This document shows positions 26,230 to 36,263 of a stretch of 64,000 nucleotides of DNA, one piece after another. Each line of letters starts with the position of its first letter. Within the stretch, counting starts at the first letter, position 1. The notes under the pieces were generated by a model, which saw only the letters and a list, made by a program, of their open reading frames with translations, was not told the origin of the DNA and ran no database searches. Location of the stretch: NCBI GenBank assembly GCA_020637555.1, contig JACKKF010000002.1, forward strand, positions 310,001 to 374,000, read 5' to 3'. The stretch is from Rhodobacter sp. Lineage in GTDB: Bacteria; Pseudomonadota; Alphaproteobacteria; Rhodobacterales; Rhodobacteraceae. The translations under genes were made by a program, and so were the position numbers.

Positions 26230-26414
26230 TGGCCCAGGTCATCAACCTGCGCACCCGCCGCAAGCAGGCCGCGCGCGACGAGGCCCGCGCCAAGGGACAG
26301 GCCAATGCCGCCAAGCACGGCATCGCCAAGAGCGAGCGGGATCTGGCCCGGGCGCGTGCGGACAAGGCGCGGCGTGACCTGGACGGTCACGCGCGCGACA
26401 CGCCCGGCGACTGA
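26229..26414 (+). CDS. DUF4169 family small basic protein
   Basis: A 61-residue, highly charged protein starting MAQVINLRTRRKQAARDE and ending GHARDTPGD. This fits DUF4169, a short family restricted mostly to alphaproteobacteria: conserved xVINLR start, then Lys/Arg/Ala-rich helix with KSERDLARARADKARRDLDGH. The ATG is coupled to the peptidase stop by a TGATG overlap. Function unknown. The gene ends 2 bp from the convergent methyltransferase gene. Confidence 0.85.
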   Translation: MAQVINLRTRRKQAARDEARAKGQANAAKHGIAKSERDLARARADKARRDLDGHARDTPGD

Positions 26415-26416
26415 GG

Positions 26417-27229
26417 TCAGATCTGGCGGCGCCAGAACACCCCGGTGCCGTCGATCTCCTGGATCTCGACGGTCTCGCCCTTGGCCTCGGCGTTCAGATA
26501 ATCGTGCACGGCGGCCTTGCAGGCGGCGACGGCATGATAGTCGTCGACCACCACATACCCACCCGGGCTGACCTTGTGATAGAGGGCTTTCAACCCGTCC
26601 ATCGTGCTTTCATACATGTCGCCATCGAGCCGCAGGATCGCCAGCTTGTCGATCGGCGCCGTGGGCAGGGTCTGGCTGAACCAGCCTTTCAGGAACTTCA
26701 CCTGATCGTCCAGCAGACCATACAGACGAAAGTTCGCCTCGACCTGTTCGCGCGAGATGGCCAGCGCGGGCAAGGTGTAGTGCTTGTCGCCCTTGTCCAG
26801 CGCATAGGCATCGGCGTTGGGCGGGGGCAGCCCCTCGAAACTGTCGGCGACCCAGACGGTGCGGGTCGTATCGCCATAGGCCTTGAGGATCGCCCGCATG
26901 TAGATGCACGCGCCGCCCCGCCAGACACCGGTTTCGATGAAGTCGCCGGGAACGCCGCGTTCGATGACGTCCGAGCAGATCTGCCGCAGATTGCTCATGC
27001 GGCCCTTGCCGATCATCGTGTGCGCGACCGAGGGCCAGTCCAGCCCCTTGGTGCGCCGGGTGTCGTCGAACTCGGTCCCCGCAACATGCCTGGCGCGCAT
27101 GCCCAGCGCCTTGAACAGGCGCGTGAACGGGGTGCGCTTCAGCGGAGGATCCTTGTAGATTTCGTTGATAAGAACGTCCTGAATCAGGTCGAGATACAAA
27201 TTACGCAAACCGGAAACATCTGCGATCAT
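26417..27229 (-). CDS. TylF/MycF-family O-methyltransferase
   Basis: Class I SAM-dependent methyltransferase of the macrocin O-methyltransferase (TylF) family, 270 residues. Motifs: NLRQICSDVIERGVPGDFIETGVWRGG (shown here split as DVIERGVPGDF and ETGVWRGG) for SAM binding, VADSFEGLPPPN, RLDGDMYESTMDGL and PGGYVVVDDY with the metal-binding aspartates. In antibiotic producers such enzymes methylate sugars. In alphaproteobacteria they occur singly, often linked with surface polysaccharide, and no sugar-biosynthesis genes are next to it here. It is monocistronic, with 110 bp to purB upstream. Confidence 0.87.
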   Translation of the reverse strand: MIADVSGLRNLYLDLIQDVLINEIYKDPPLKRTPFTRLFKALGMRARHVAGTEFDDTRRTKGLDWPSVAHTMIGKGRMSNLRQICSDVIERGVPGDFIETGVWRGGACIYMRAILKAYGDTTRTVWVADSFEGLPPPNADAYALDKGDKHYTLPALAISREQVEANFRLYGLLDDQVKFLKGWFSQTLPTAPIDKLAILRLDGDMYESTMDGLKALYHKVSPGGYVVVDDYHAVAACKAAVHDYLNAEAKGETVEIQEIDGTGVFWRRQI

Positions 27230-27299
27230 GGGTCAATTCCGTATGGAAAGGTAAATTCCCTTAGCGAAACTCCCGCACCCGTTCAAGTCTCTGTGTAGC

Positions 27300-27330
27300 G
27301 CGCGCCCGCGGCACCGGCACGAGGGCGCGC
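27300..27330 (-). terminator. Hairpin downstream of purB
   Basis: An 8-bp inverted repeat GCGCGCCC / GGGCGCGC with a 15-nt loop, 9 bp beyond the purB stop on its coding strand. No T run follows, so it may act as a transcript-end stabiliser rather than a classical terminator. Confidence 0.4.
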
Positions 27331-27339
27331 AGACCGCCT

Positions 27340-28641
<1,302 letters not shown>

Positions 28642-28725
28642 GGGCGGACCTTGGGCTGCGGCTGAGAGGGTGAGCGCCTGATAGACCGCAGCGGCTGGGC
28701 GTGCAAGGGCAGGGCGGGCGCGCCC

Positions 28726-29187
28726 TCAGTCGGCATAGACCCTGAGCGACGCCAGGTCCCCCAGCGGCAGACCCAGCGCCTGCATCGCCTGCAGCGAAAT
28801 CTGGCTGCCCGCCGTGGGCGCGGCGCCCGAGGGCCGCAACTCGACCGCGATCGCCTGGCCAGAGGCCGCGACCACCCGTCCCGGGCCCGCGGCGCTGACC
28901 AGGCCGGTCGCCAGCCACAGACCCCGGTCCGCGGGTGCCCCCAGCCCGGCGAGGGTTTCGCCCAGAAACCCGTCCGCACCGGCGGCCGGCGGTGACGCGA
29001 TCACCGTCGCGGGGGCCCCGGCGGTGCCGGCCGATGCGTCAGGGCGCGCCAGCGGATGGGTCACGCTGTCTCCGGGATCGACGGTGACAGCCACCGTCGG
29101 CCCTGCCTCGGGGCGGGTGCGGCCGGGCAGGGACAGGCCGCACGCGGCCAGCAGGGGAAACAGCAGCAGGATCGGAACGATACGCAT
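28726..29187 (-). CDS. Small lipoprotein of unknown function
   Basis: A 153-residue predicted lipoprotein. The start at 29187 gives MRIVPILLLFPLLAACG, with lipobox LAAC and the cysteine at about position 17. A low-complexity Pro/Ala/Thr linker follows, then a C-terminal domain (from about 90) with GLWLATGLVSAAGPGRVV and ending SLQAMQALGLPLGDLASLRVY. The longer in-frame version starting at 29373 does not look like protein and overlaps moaA. No family recognised. It is divergent from moaA (94 bp between starts) and upstream of purB. Confidence 0.75.
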   Translation of the reverse strand: MRIVPILLLFPLLAACGLSLPGRTRPEAGPTVAVTVDPGDSVTHPLARPDASAGTAGAPATVIASPPAAGADGFLGETLAGLGAPADRGLWLATGLVSAAGPGRVVAASGQAIAVELRPSGAAPTAGSQISLQAMQALGLPLGDLASLRVYAD

Positions 29188-29281
29188 GACGCGAACTCTA
29201 GCCCCGGACGCGAAACCCGGCAAGGCGGCTGCCTTGTCTCTCACACAATCGCGCACTAGCTTTGCCGCAGCCGGAGGTTCC

Positions 29282-30292
29282 ATGTCCACCCACGCCCCCC
29301 TCATCGACCCGTTCGCCCGCCCCATCCAGTATCTGCGCGTCTCGGTCACCGACCGCTGCGACTTCCGCTGCACCTATTGCATGGCGGAACACATGACCTT
29401 TCTGCCCAAGAAAGACCTGCTGTCGCTCGAGGAACTCGACCGGCTCTGCACGGCGTTCATCGGTCTGGGGGTCGAAAAATTGCGCATCACGGGCGGCGAA
29501 CCGCTGGTGCGCAAGGGGATCTTGACGTTTTTCCAGGGGATGCGGCGCCATCTGGACAGCGGCGCGCTGAAGGAGCTGACGCTGACGACCAACGGGTCCC
29601 AACTGGCGAAATTCGCCGCGCCGCTGGCCGAGGCCGGGGTGCGCCGGGTGAATATCTCGCTCGACACCCTCGACGACGCGAAATTCGCCACCATCACCCG
29701 CTGGGGCCGTCTGCCGCAGGTGCTGGCCGGGATCGAGGCCGCGCGCGCGGCGGGACTGAAGATCAAGATCAATGTCGTCGCGTTGAAAGGGTTCAACGAG
29801 GACGAGCTGATTCCCATCACCGAATGGTGCGCCCGCGAGGGTCACGACCTGACCTTCATCGAAGTGATGCCCATGGGCGAGATGTCCGAGGAGGCGCGCC
29901 TCGATCAATACTGGCCGCTCAAGGATCTGCGCGCCCGCCTGGCCGAGGTCTATACCCTGACCGATCTGCCTGACCGCACGGGGGGGCCGGCGCGCTATGT
30001 GCGGATCGCCGAGACCGGCCAGCGCATCGGGTTCATCACGCCGCTGACGCATAATTTCTGCGAAAGCTGCAACCGGGTTCGCGTCACCTGCACGGGCGAG
30101 CTGTTCATGTGCCTGGGCCAGGAGGACATGGCCGACCTGCGCGCGCCGCTCAGGGCCTCGACCGACGACGCGGTGCTGGAACAGGCGATTCGTGCGGCCA
30201 TCGCGCGCAAGCCCAAGGGGCACGACTTCGACTATTCCCGCCAGCGCGTCGCCGGGCAGATGTCCCGCCATATGAGCCACACCGGCGGCTGA
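29282..30292 (+). CDS. moaA: GTP 3',8-cyclase MoaA
   Basis: Radical SAM enzyme for the first step of molybdenum cofactor synthesis, acting with MoaC. It has 336 residues. The N-terminal [4Fe-4S] site is C26/C30/C33 (RCDFRCTYC), and the second cluster lies in the C-terminal half (FCESCNRVRVTCTGELFMC). The chain ends with the conserved Gly-Gly tail (HTGG) needed for activity. GGAGG lies 5 nt before the ATG. The cofactor it makes would be needed by the CoxL-like hydroxylase in this window, though the two are not in one operon. No riboswitch was recognised upstream. Confidence 0.96.
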   Translation: MSTHAPLIDPFARPIQYLRVSVTDRCDFRCTYCMAEHMTFLPKKDLLSLEELDRLCTAFIGLGVEKLRITGGEPLVRKGILTFFQGMRRHLDSGALKELTLTTNGSQLAKFAAPLAEAGVRRVNISLDTLDDAKFATITRWGRLPQVLAGIEAARAAGLKIKINVVALKGFNEDELIPITEWCAREGHDLTFIEVMPMGEMSEEARLDQYWPLKDLRARLAEVYTLTDLPDRTGGPARYVRIAETGQRIGFITPLTHNFCESCNRVRVTCTGELFMCLGQEDMADLRAPLRASTDDAVLEQAIRAAIARKPKGHDFDYSRQRVAGQMSRHMSHTGG

Positions 30293-30379
30293 TCCCGGCC
30301 AGGGGGGCTGGACAAGGGCGCGGCGCAGGCGTCAGGTGGCGCCGGTCACCTGGCGGATCGGAACAGAGGCACGCGGCGC

Positions 30380-31144
30380 ATGGCGGAATGGACGGTGTTC
30401 GCAACCCCGGCGATGTTGTGGGTCACGGTGCTGGCGGTCGCGCTGGTCGGGTTGTCCAAGGGCGGCCTGGGCGGGGCCTTTGCGCTGATGGGCGTGCCGG
30501 TCATGTCGCTGGTCATGCCGCCGGGCCTGGCGGCGGCGGTTCTCTTGCCAATTCTTCTGATGATGGACGCGGTCAGCCTGTGGACCTGGCGCGGCTGGCG
30601 CGACGGATCGGTGCTGCGGGTGATGCTGCCCGCGGCGGTGATCGGCATCGCCCTGGGCTGGGCGACGGCGGCGGTCACGTCGGATGCGGCGGTTCGGCTG
30701 ATGGTGGGCGCGGTGGCGCTGGCCTTTGCGGCGCGGGCGATGTTGGGCCGCTGGCTCGGCCGGGCGCCGCGGCACAGGCCGGCGATGGGGTGGCTGTGGG
30801 GGGCGGTCGCCGGGTTTACCTCGTTCGTGGCCCACGCGGGCGGCCCGCCGTTCCAGGTGCAGGTGCTGCCCAAGCGGCTGGATCCCAGAACCTATACCGG
30901 CACCTCGGTCATCTTCTTTGCCGTGGTCAACGCGATCAAGGTGGTGCCCTATGCGGCGCTGGGGTTGTTCCAGCGTGACGTTCTGATGTCGGCCGTGATC
31001 CTGTTGCCGCTGGCGGTGATCGCGGTGCGGATCGGCGCGGCGATCATCCGGCGGATGCGGCCCGAGATCTTCTATCCCTTTTCCTACACCATGGTCGCGC
31101 TGGTCGGGGTCAAGCTGGTCTGGGACGGCCTAGCCGGGCTCTGA
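30380..31144 (+). CDS. TSUP (TauE/SafE) family membrane permease
   Basis: A 254-residue integral membrane protein with about eight hydrophobic segments. It has the TSUP repeat landmarks: LVGLSKGGLGGAFALMGVPV near the N-terminus and GAVAGFTSFVAHAGGPPFQV at the start of the second half. The family is proposed to export or import small anions such as sulfite, sulfoacetate or other organosulfur compounds. The substrate here is not shown, and the sulfatase gene is 7 kb away. Its 3' end overlaps the opposing hydrolase gene by 15 bp. Confidence 0.9.
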   Translation: MAEWTVFATPAMLWVTVLAVALVGLSKGGLGGAFALMGVPVMSLVMPPGLAAAVLLPILLMMDAVSLWTWRGWRDGSVLRVMLPAAVIGIALGWATAAVTSDAAVRLMVGAVALAFAARAMLGRWLGRAPRHRPAMGWLWGAVAGFTSFVAHAGGPPFQVQVLPKRLDPRTYTGTSVIFFAVVNAIKVVPYAALGLFQRDVLMSAVILLPLAVIAVRIGAAIIRRMRPEIFYPFSYTMVALVGVKLVWDGLAGL

Positions 31145-32083
31145 TCCGGCCCGCATCGTCACGCGCCGCACCGCGTCCAGCACCGCCTCGGTGTGGGAAT
31201 GATGGGGCATGTGGCCCGCGCCGCGCAGCACCGTCAGCCGGGCCGAGGGAACGTCCGCGACCAGCTTGCGCGCGTGGATGTCGATGCCCACGATCGTGTC
31301 GGCATCGCCGTGCAACACCTCGATCGGCAGGCGCAGACCGGCATAGCGGGGCTGCATGCGCGTCAGATGCCGCAGCAACGCATTCACCTGCCGGGTGTTT
31401 GCCGCCTGCGTCTGGCGCCGCAGCGCCAGGCCGGGGCCGAAATGCTGGGCATAGCCGTCGGGCACCGGCGCCGGCGCAAAGACCGAGGCCAGCGAGGCGT
31501 CGATCATCCGCCGCGGTGCCAGACCGGCCGCCAGGGCCCGGGCGGGGCGCCCGAGCGGCGTGTCGTTGATCGCATACCAGGCGCCCAGGCTGTGCCCGGT
31601 CCAGGGATGGGTCGCGCCGGCCAGCAGCACCAGACCGGCGGTCTGCGGGTCCTGAAGCGCCCAGGCCATCGCCACCGACCCGCCATAGGAATGGCCCAGA
31701 ACGACCGGGCGCGTGACACCCGAGGTCGCGACCGCCTGACGCAGCACGCGGGCCTGCACCATCGGATCGCTGTCGGCCTCGCCCCAGCTGTCGGACCAGC
31801 CCATGCCGGGCCGGTCGACCGAGATCACCCGATACGGCCCGGCCAGCCGCGCCACCAGGTCAAAGGTGAAATCCCTGAGATTGCCGTTCGCGCCATGGAT
31901 CAGCACCACCGCCGGGCGATCCGCCGGGCCGGCCGCATGCAGGTGGATGCGGCGGCCCTCGACTGGAACGAAATGCCCCTCGGGCGGGAAGGCGTGACGC
32001 CAGGCGGCTTCACGCCGCCGCGCGTTCAGCAGCGTGAGCGCCGAGGAACCGGCGACCACGCCCGCCGTCGCCAGCAGGCTCAT
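31130..32083 (-). CDS. Alpha/beta-fold hydrolase
   Basis: A 317-residue serine hydrolase of the alpha/beta fold. N-terminal hydrophobic stretch (LLATAGVVAGSSALTLL) that may anchor it in the membrane. The oxyanion loop is HGANGN, the nucleophile elbow GHSYGGS, the acid probably in HGDADTIVG, and the base in AGHMPHHSH. The start at 32083 overlaps the stop of the 95-residue gene by 4 bp, so pgk, the small gene and this hydrolase form one operon. Substrate unknown. Its last 15 bp run into the convergent TSUP gene. Confidence 0.88.
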   Translation of the reverse strand: MSLLATAGVVAGSSALTLLNARRREAAWRHAFPPEGHFVPVEGRRIHLHAAGPADRPAVVLIHGANGNLRDFTFDLVARLAGPYRVISVDRPGMGWSDSWGEADSDPMVQARVLRQAVATSGVTRPVVLGHSYGGSVAMAWALQDPQTAGLVLLAGATHPWTGHSLGAWYAINDTPLGRPARALAAGLAPRRMIDASLASVFAPAPVPDGYAQHFGPGLALRRQTQAANTRQVNALLRHLTRMQPRYAGLRLPIEVLHGDADTIVGIDIHARKLVADVPSARLTVLRGAGHMPHHSHTEAVLDAVRRVTMRAGSEPG

Positions 32084-32367
32084 GCGGGATCCGAGGCCGC
32101 GAACCGGCCGGCCCGCCCGCCCCGACGGCGCTGCGCCCCGGGTTGCGCCCTGGCCGCCTCGGCCAGCAGCGCGGTCATCGGGTGATCGGTCGCCGCATGG
32201 CGCGCGTGCAGGCGGGCGGCCGCGGCGGGTTGATCCGCGTCCAGCGGCAGGCTGAGGGCCCAATCCATCAGGATCGAGCGGCACTCGCCCTCGGTGATCC
32301 CGTCGATGCGGAAGCTCTCGCGGATCAGCCCCTTGGGGTCGTCGGCGTCGGGGGCAGGGCGGGTCAT
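32080..32367 (-). CDS. Conserved small protein of unknown function between pgk and hydrolase
   Basis: A 95-residue soluble protein: LIRESFRIDGITEGECRSIL, then MDWALSLPLDADQPAAAARL and a basic, Arg/Gly-rich C-terminus. It is joined to both neighbours by ATGA overlaps (start with the pgk stop, stop with the hydrolase start), strong evidence that it is a real gene. The double coupling suggests it is made in step with phosphoglycerate kinase. Family not recognised; the helical N-terminal part may mediate a protein contact. Confidence 0.8.
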   Translation of the reverse strand: MTRPAPDADDPKGLIRESFRIDGITEGECRSILMDWALSLPLDADQPAAAARLHARHAATDHPMTALLAEAARAQPGAQRRRGGRAGRFAASDPA

Positions 32368-33551
32368 GACCGCTCCAGCACGGCGACGCCGGGCAGAACC
32401 TTGCCTTCCATCCATTCCAGGAACGCGCCGCCAGCCGTCGAGATATAGGTGAAGTCCTGTGCTGCCCCGGCGCGGTTCAGGGCCGCCACCGTGTCGCCCC
32501 CGCCCGCAACCGAAATCAACCCGCCTGCGCGCGTGAGTTCCGCCGCCTTGCGCGCCGCGGCGTTGGTCGCGGCGTCGAACGGCTCCAGCTCGAAGGCGCC
32601 GAGCGGGCCGTTCCAGATCAGCGTATGGGCCGTGTCGAACAGGGCGGCAATCGCCGCCACGCTGTCGGGGCCGGCGTCCAGGATCATCGCGTCCTCGGGG
32701 CATTCGGCGACGATCTCATGCGGGGCATGGGCCTGGAACGCGCGCGCGACCACCAGGTCCACAGGCAGGACGATGGTGCAGCCGGCATCGGCGGCCTTGC
32801 TCAGGATCTCGCGCGCGGTCCCGGCCAGATCGTGTTCGCACAGCGACTTGCCCACCGGCTTGCCCTGCGCGGCCAGAAAGGTGTTCGCCATGCCGCCACC
32901 GATCACCAGAGCGTCGACCTTGGCCACGAGATTGCCCAGCAGGTCCAGTTTGGTCGAAACCTTGGCGCCGCCAACCACCGCGACCACTGGACGCCTGGGA
33001 TTGCCCAGCGCCGCGTCCAGTGCCTTGAGTTCCGCCTCCATCAAGCGGCCTGCACAGGACGGCAGCAGCGTCGCGATCCCCTCGGTCGAGGCATGGGCCC
33101 GGTGCGCGGCGGAAAAGGCATCGTTGACAAAGATGTCGCCCAGCGCGGCGAGCGCGGCCGCCATCATCGGATCGTTCTGTTCCTCGCCGGCATGGAACCG
33201 GGTGTTTTCCAGCAGCAGGACATCACCCGGCTGCATCGCCTGGATCGCCTTTTTCGCCGGTCCGCCGATGCAATCCTCGGCAAAGGCGACGGGTTTGCCC
33301 AGTCGCTGCGCCAGGGCGGGCAGCACCTGCCTGAGCGACATGTCCGGCACCACCTTGCCCTTGGGGCGGCCGAAATGCGCCAGCAGAACCACGCGCGCGC
33401 CCTTGTCCGACAAGTCGCGGATGGTCGGCAGGACCGCGTCGATGCGGGTGAAATCGCTGACCGCGCCGTTCTCGACGGGGACGTTGATATCCACGCGGAC
33501 CAGCGCCGTCTTGCCGGCAAAATCAAAGGAGTCGAGGGTTTTCCAGCTCAT
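32364..33551 (-). CDS. pgk: Phosphoglycerate kinase
   Basis: Glycolytic/gluconeogenic kinase making ATP from 1,3-bisphosphoglycerate. It has 395 residues with the family sequence: LVRVDINVPVENGAV near the N-terminus, LLAHFGRPKGKVVP, LLENTRFHAGEE, the hinge region VVAVVGGAKVSTKLDLL and the ATP-site GGGDTVAAL. The ATG at 33551 has AGGAGAG upstream. First of a three-gene operon with a small protein and an alpha/beta hydrolase. Confidence 0.97.
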   Translation of the reverse strand: MSWKTLDSFDFAGKTALVRVDINVPVENGAVSDFTRIDAVLPTIRDLSDKGARVVLLAHFGRPKGKVVPDMSLRQVLPALAQRLGKPVAFAEDCIGGPAKKAIQAMQPGDVLLLENTRFHAGEEQNDPMMAAALAALGDIFVNDAFSAAHRAHASTEGIATLLPSCAGRLMEAELKALDAALGNPRRPVVAVVGGAKVSTKLDLLGNLVAKVDALVIGGGMANTFLAAQGKPVGKSLCEHDLAGTAREILSKAADAGCTIVLPVDLVVARAFQAHAPHEIVAECPEDAMILDAGPDSVAAIAALFDTAHTLIWNGPLGAFELEPFDAATNAAARKAAELTRAGGLISVAGGGDTVAALNRAGAAQDFTYISTAGGAFLEWMEGKVLPGVAVLERS

Positions 33552-33647
33552 TGCGCCTCTCCTGTTCTTGTCCCTATGGGATGCCCGGACGGGGCGTCCT
33601 CGTCAACTGCCGGCGTGCGTGCGGGCGGCATCCGGCCAGGCGCCGCG

Positions 33648-34373
33648 TCAGATCCGGATCTTCTGGAACCCGTCGCGCAGGGCATTGGACCAGGCCTGCG
33701 ACATGGCGCGGAAATCCTCGTCCTGGGCTTCGATCCGCTGCATCCGGCTGACGGTGCAGGCGTCCTTTTCGATCACGCAGTAATCCAGCGGCATGCCCAC
33801 CGACAGGTTGGACCGCAGCGTCGAATCCATCGACAGCAGCACCGCCTTGCGCGCATCCTCGAGCGAGGTATCGGGCGTGACGACCCGGTCCAGGATCGGC
33901 TTGCCGTATTTGTGCTCGCCGATCTGCAGATAGGGCGTGTCCTCTGTGGCCTCGATGAAGTTCCCCTCGGGATAGATCAGGAACATGCGCATCGCGCCGC
34001 CCTTGCGCTGGCCCGCGACGATCATCGAGGCCGAGACATTCACCTTCGAGGCGTTCATCTTGCCGTCGATGTCCTGCCGGACCGAGGCCAGCGTGTTGCC
34101 GACGATTTCCGCCACCTCGAGCATGGTCTGCGCCGCCAGGATCGACCGCGCGCCATCCGTTTCCGGATGCTCGATCGATTCGCGCAGGCGCGCGATCGTG
34201 GTTTGCGTGACCGACAGGCTGCCCGCCGTCAGCAGCACCACCGCGCGGTCGCCCGGCACTTCGAAGGTGAACATCTTGCGATAGGTGGCGATGTTGTCCA
34301 GGCCCGCGTTGGTGCGGGTATCGGACAGCAGGACCATGCCCGCCTTCAGCAGCAAACCGACGCAATAGGTCAT
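33648..34373 (-). CDS. Anbu proteasome-like peptidase
   Basis: Ancestral beta-subunit (Anbu) of the 20S proteasome superfamily, 241 residues. The start at 34373 (GAGGGAG site) gives MTYCVGLLLKAGMVLLSDTR. After removal of Met the N-terminal nucleophile is Thr1, with D17 and R19 as in the family and a lysine at about position 32 in YRKMF. Anbu proteins form open helical or ring assemblies of the proteasome fold, and their natural substrates are unknown. It is the fourth gene of the ATP-grasp/alpha-E/transglutaminase/Anbu cluster, transcribed last, 60 bp after the transglutaminase. Confidence 0.92.
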   Translation of the reverse strand: MTYCVGLLLKAGMVLLSDTRTNAGLDNIATYRKMFTFEVPGDRAVVLLTAGSLSVTQTTIARLRESIEHPETDGARSILAAQTMLEVAEIVGNTLASVRQDIDGKMNASKVNVSASMIVAGQRKGGAMRMFLIYPEGNFIEATEDTPYLQIGEHKYGKPILDRVVTPDTSLEDARKAVLLSMDSTLRSNLSVGMPLDYCVIEKDACTVSRMQRIEAQDEDFRAMSQAWSNALRDGFQKIRI

Positions 34374-34433
34374 CGCAACTCCCTCGTGCCGTGTCACGCG
34401 GCCCCACTGGCCCGGCTGCGGCAGCCGAGGACC

Positions 34434-35240
34434 CTACTGCTGCGTCGCGGCGACCGCAACGGCGATTTCCATGACCTCGTGCGTGACCCCCCGTGCGATT
34501 CCGCGGATCGGTGCCGCCGCGCGCGCATCGGCGCCGCAGCCCAGGCGGATATAGCGTTCGTCGGGGCAACAGCGGTTCGCCGGATCGAATCCGATCCAGC
34601 CCAGTTCGTCAATCCAGATCTCGGCCCAGGCGTGGGCGGCCTCGTGGGGGGCGCCCTCGGCATCCGCGAACAGATAGCCCGAGACATAGCGCGCCGGAAG
34701 GTCGCGCAAGCGCGCCAGTGCGATCAGCGCGTGGGCCTGATCCTGACAGACCCCTTCGCCCAGGGCCAGGGCCTCGGCCGCGGTGGTATGGGCGTGGGTC
34801 ACGCCGGGCCGATAGGCGATGGCCCCGGCCACGCGGGCCGAGAGGTCATGCGCCAGCGCCAGCGCGTCGGCCCCGGTGCCCGCCGCCGCCAGATCCCGCA
34901 GCGCCGCATCGGGCCGGGTCGGCGCGGTTTCGTCCAGCCAGGCCGTGACGGGGATGATCTCGCGATTGCCACGCAAGATCCCAGAGGCATCATGCGTTTC
35001 CACCGTGCCCCGAACCGTGACATCGATCCGGCTGACGGGGCCGCGCACGGTCCAGGCCTGCACCCAGTCGCCGGCGCCATCGCGGAACCCGCCCCCCTCG
35101 ATGCCATCGCTGACCTGCACCGACCAGTCCAGAACGCTCTGGTTCTGGCAGGTTGTCGGCGTCAGCCGGTGACTTTGCACGACCAGTCGGACCGGGTGAT
35201 CGTAATGATAGCTGGTGACGTGATCGACCGTCAGTCTCAT
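34434..35240 (-). CDS. Transglutaminase-like cysteine peptidase of the Anbu cluster
   Basis: A 268-residue transglutaminase-like protein with an N-terminal bacterial transglutaminase-associated domain (RLTVDHVTSYHYDHPVRL) and a catalytic domain. The triad is Cys in EGVCQDQAHA, His in AAHAWAEIW and Asp in GWIGFDPAN. Such enzymes can act as peptidases, amidases or cross-linkers. The start overlaps the alpha-E stop by ATGA. Family knowledge places it together with Anbu, alpha-E and ATP-grasp genes in many proteobacteria, and a peptide-ligation/hydrolysis cycle has been suggested for the set. Confidence 0.92.
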   Translation of the reverse strand: MRLTVDHVTSYHYDHPVRLVVQSHRLTPTTCQNQSVLDWSVQVSDGIEGGGFRDGAGDWVQAWTVRGPVSRIDVTVRGTVETHDASGILRGNREIIPVTAWLDETAPTRPDAALRDLAAAGTGADALALAHDLSARVAGAIAYRPGVTHAHTTAAEALALGEGVCQDQAHALIALARLRDLPARYVSGYLFADAEGAPHEAAHAWAEIWIDELGWIGFDPANRCCPDERYIRLGCGADARAAAPIRGIARGVTHEVMEIAVAVAATQQ

Positions 35241-36190
35241 CGCATGTCCCCGCTGAGATAGCTGTCGTGGATCTGCTGGCCGACATCGCCTGCCTCGCGG
35301 ATGAAGCGCGTGAGGAACTCGTGCAGGCCCTCGTCGAAGATTTCGGTCACGGTGATGCCGCTCATCCCGGCCAGCAGGGCCCGTCCGGCGGCCTGCGCCG
35401 GAGTGGACACGCCATAGGCCTGCCGCAAGCGGTCCAGGTGACGGTTGATTCCGTCCACACAGGTGATCAGGCCGCGCGGCGTCTTGTCGTTCAGGATCAG
35501 GAAGTTGGCGATCTTGGTCGCGGTGATCTCGCCGCCCTCGGCCCAGTGGAACGCCCGGTGCAGGCCCATGGCCCGCAACAGCATCCGCCACTGGAAATTG
35601 TCCAGCCCCGAGCCGACGAAATCCACATGCGGCAGCAGCACATAGTATTTCACGTCGAGCAGCCGCGCGGTGGCGTCCGCGCGTTCCAGATAGTAGCCGA
35701 GGTTCAGAAAATCCCAGCCGTCGTTGCGCAGCAAGGTGGCGTCGATCGCACCGCGCACCATGGCCGTGTGGCGCCGGGTCCATTCCGTCAGCTGGTCCAG
35801 CGACCCGTCATGGCGCGGCGCGCGCTGCAATTCGCGCAGCTCCTGATAGGCGGTATTCAGCGCGTCCCAGACCTGCGTCGTCAGCGCCGTGCGCACGATG
35901 CGGCCGTTCTCGCGTGCGCGGCCGATGCAGGACGCGACGGACGAGGGGTTCTCGGTGTCGTAGAACAGATGGCTCTCGATGTTGCGCTGCACCGGATCGC
36001 CGTATTTGCGCGCGAAGGCGTCGGCCATGCCGCCTGCCTGAAGCAGGGCCTCCCATTCGTTGCGATAGCCCTGCTCGGAATTGGGCAGCAGCGCCATCCG
36101 CTCGCCCACCTCGAGCAGGCGTGCCACGGTTTCCGCGCGTTCCATGTAGCGCGCCAGCCAGTAAAGATTGTCTGCGGTTCTGCTCAACAT
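35237..36190 (-). CDS. Alpha-E domain protein of the Anbu cluster
   Basis: A 317-residue, mostly helical protein of the alpha-E (DUF403) family. It starts MLSRTADNLYWLARYMERAETVARLL (shown as LYWLARYMERAE), with later landmarks ARENGRIVRTALTTQVWDALN and FLNLGYYLERADATARLLD. The biochemical role is unknown; it is proposed to work with the ATP-grasp enzyme. It lies 73 bp after the ATP-grasp gene and is coupled to the transglutaminase by a 4-bp overlap. Confidence 0.92.
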   Translation of the reverse strand: MLSRTADNLYWLARYMERAETVARLLEVGERMALLPNSEQGYRNEWEALLQAGGMADAFARKYGDPVQRNIESHLFYDTENPSSVASCIGRARENGRIVRTALTTQVWDALNTAYQELRELQRAPRHDGSLDQLTEWTRRHTAMVRGAIDATLLRNDGWDFLNLGYYLERADATARLLDVKYYVLLPHVDFVGSGLDNFQWRMLLRAMGLHRAFHWAEGGEITATKIANFLILNDKTPRGLITCVDGINRHLDRLRQAYGVSTPAQAAGRALLAGMSGITVTEIFDEGLHEFLTRFIREAGDVGQQIHDSYLSGDMR

Positions 36191-36263
36191 GGCATCGCCC
36201 CCTTTGCGCGGCGCGCTGCATCCGCCGGTGTGCGAGACACCGCTGCCTGCCCGTTCGCGCCCG

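Noticed and set aside
29188..29281. Molybdenum-cofactor riboswitch upstream of moaA
   Set aside because: The gap between moaA and the divergent lipoprotein gene is only 94 bp, and no Moco-type structure was recognised.
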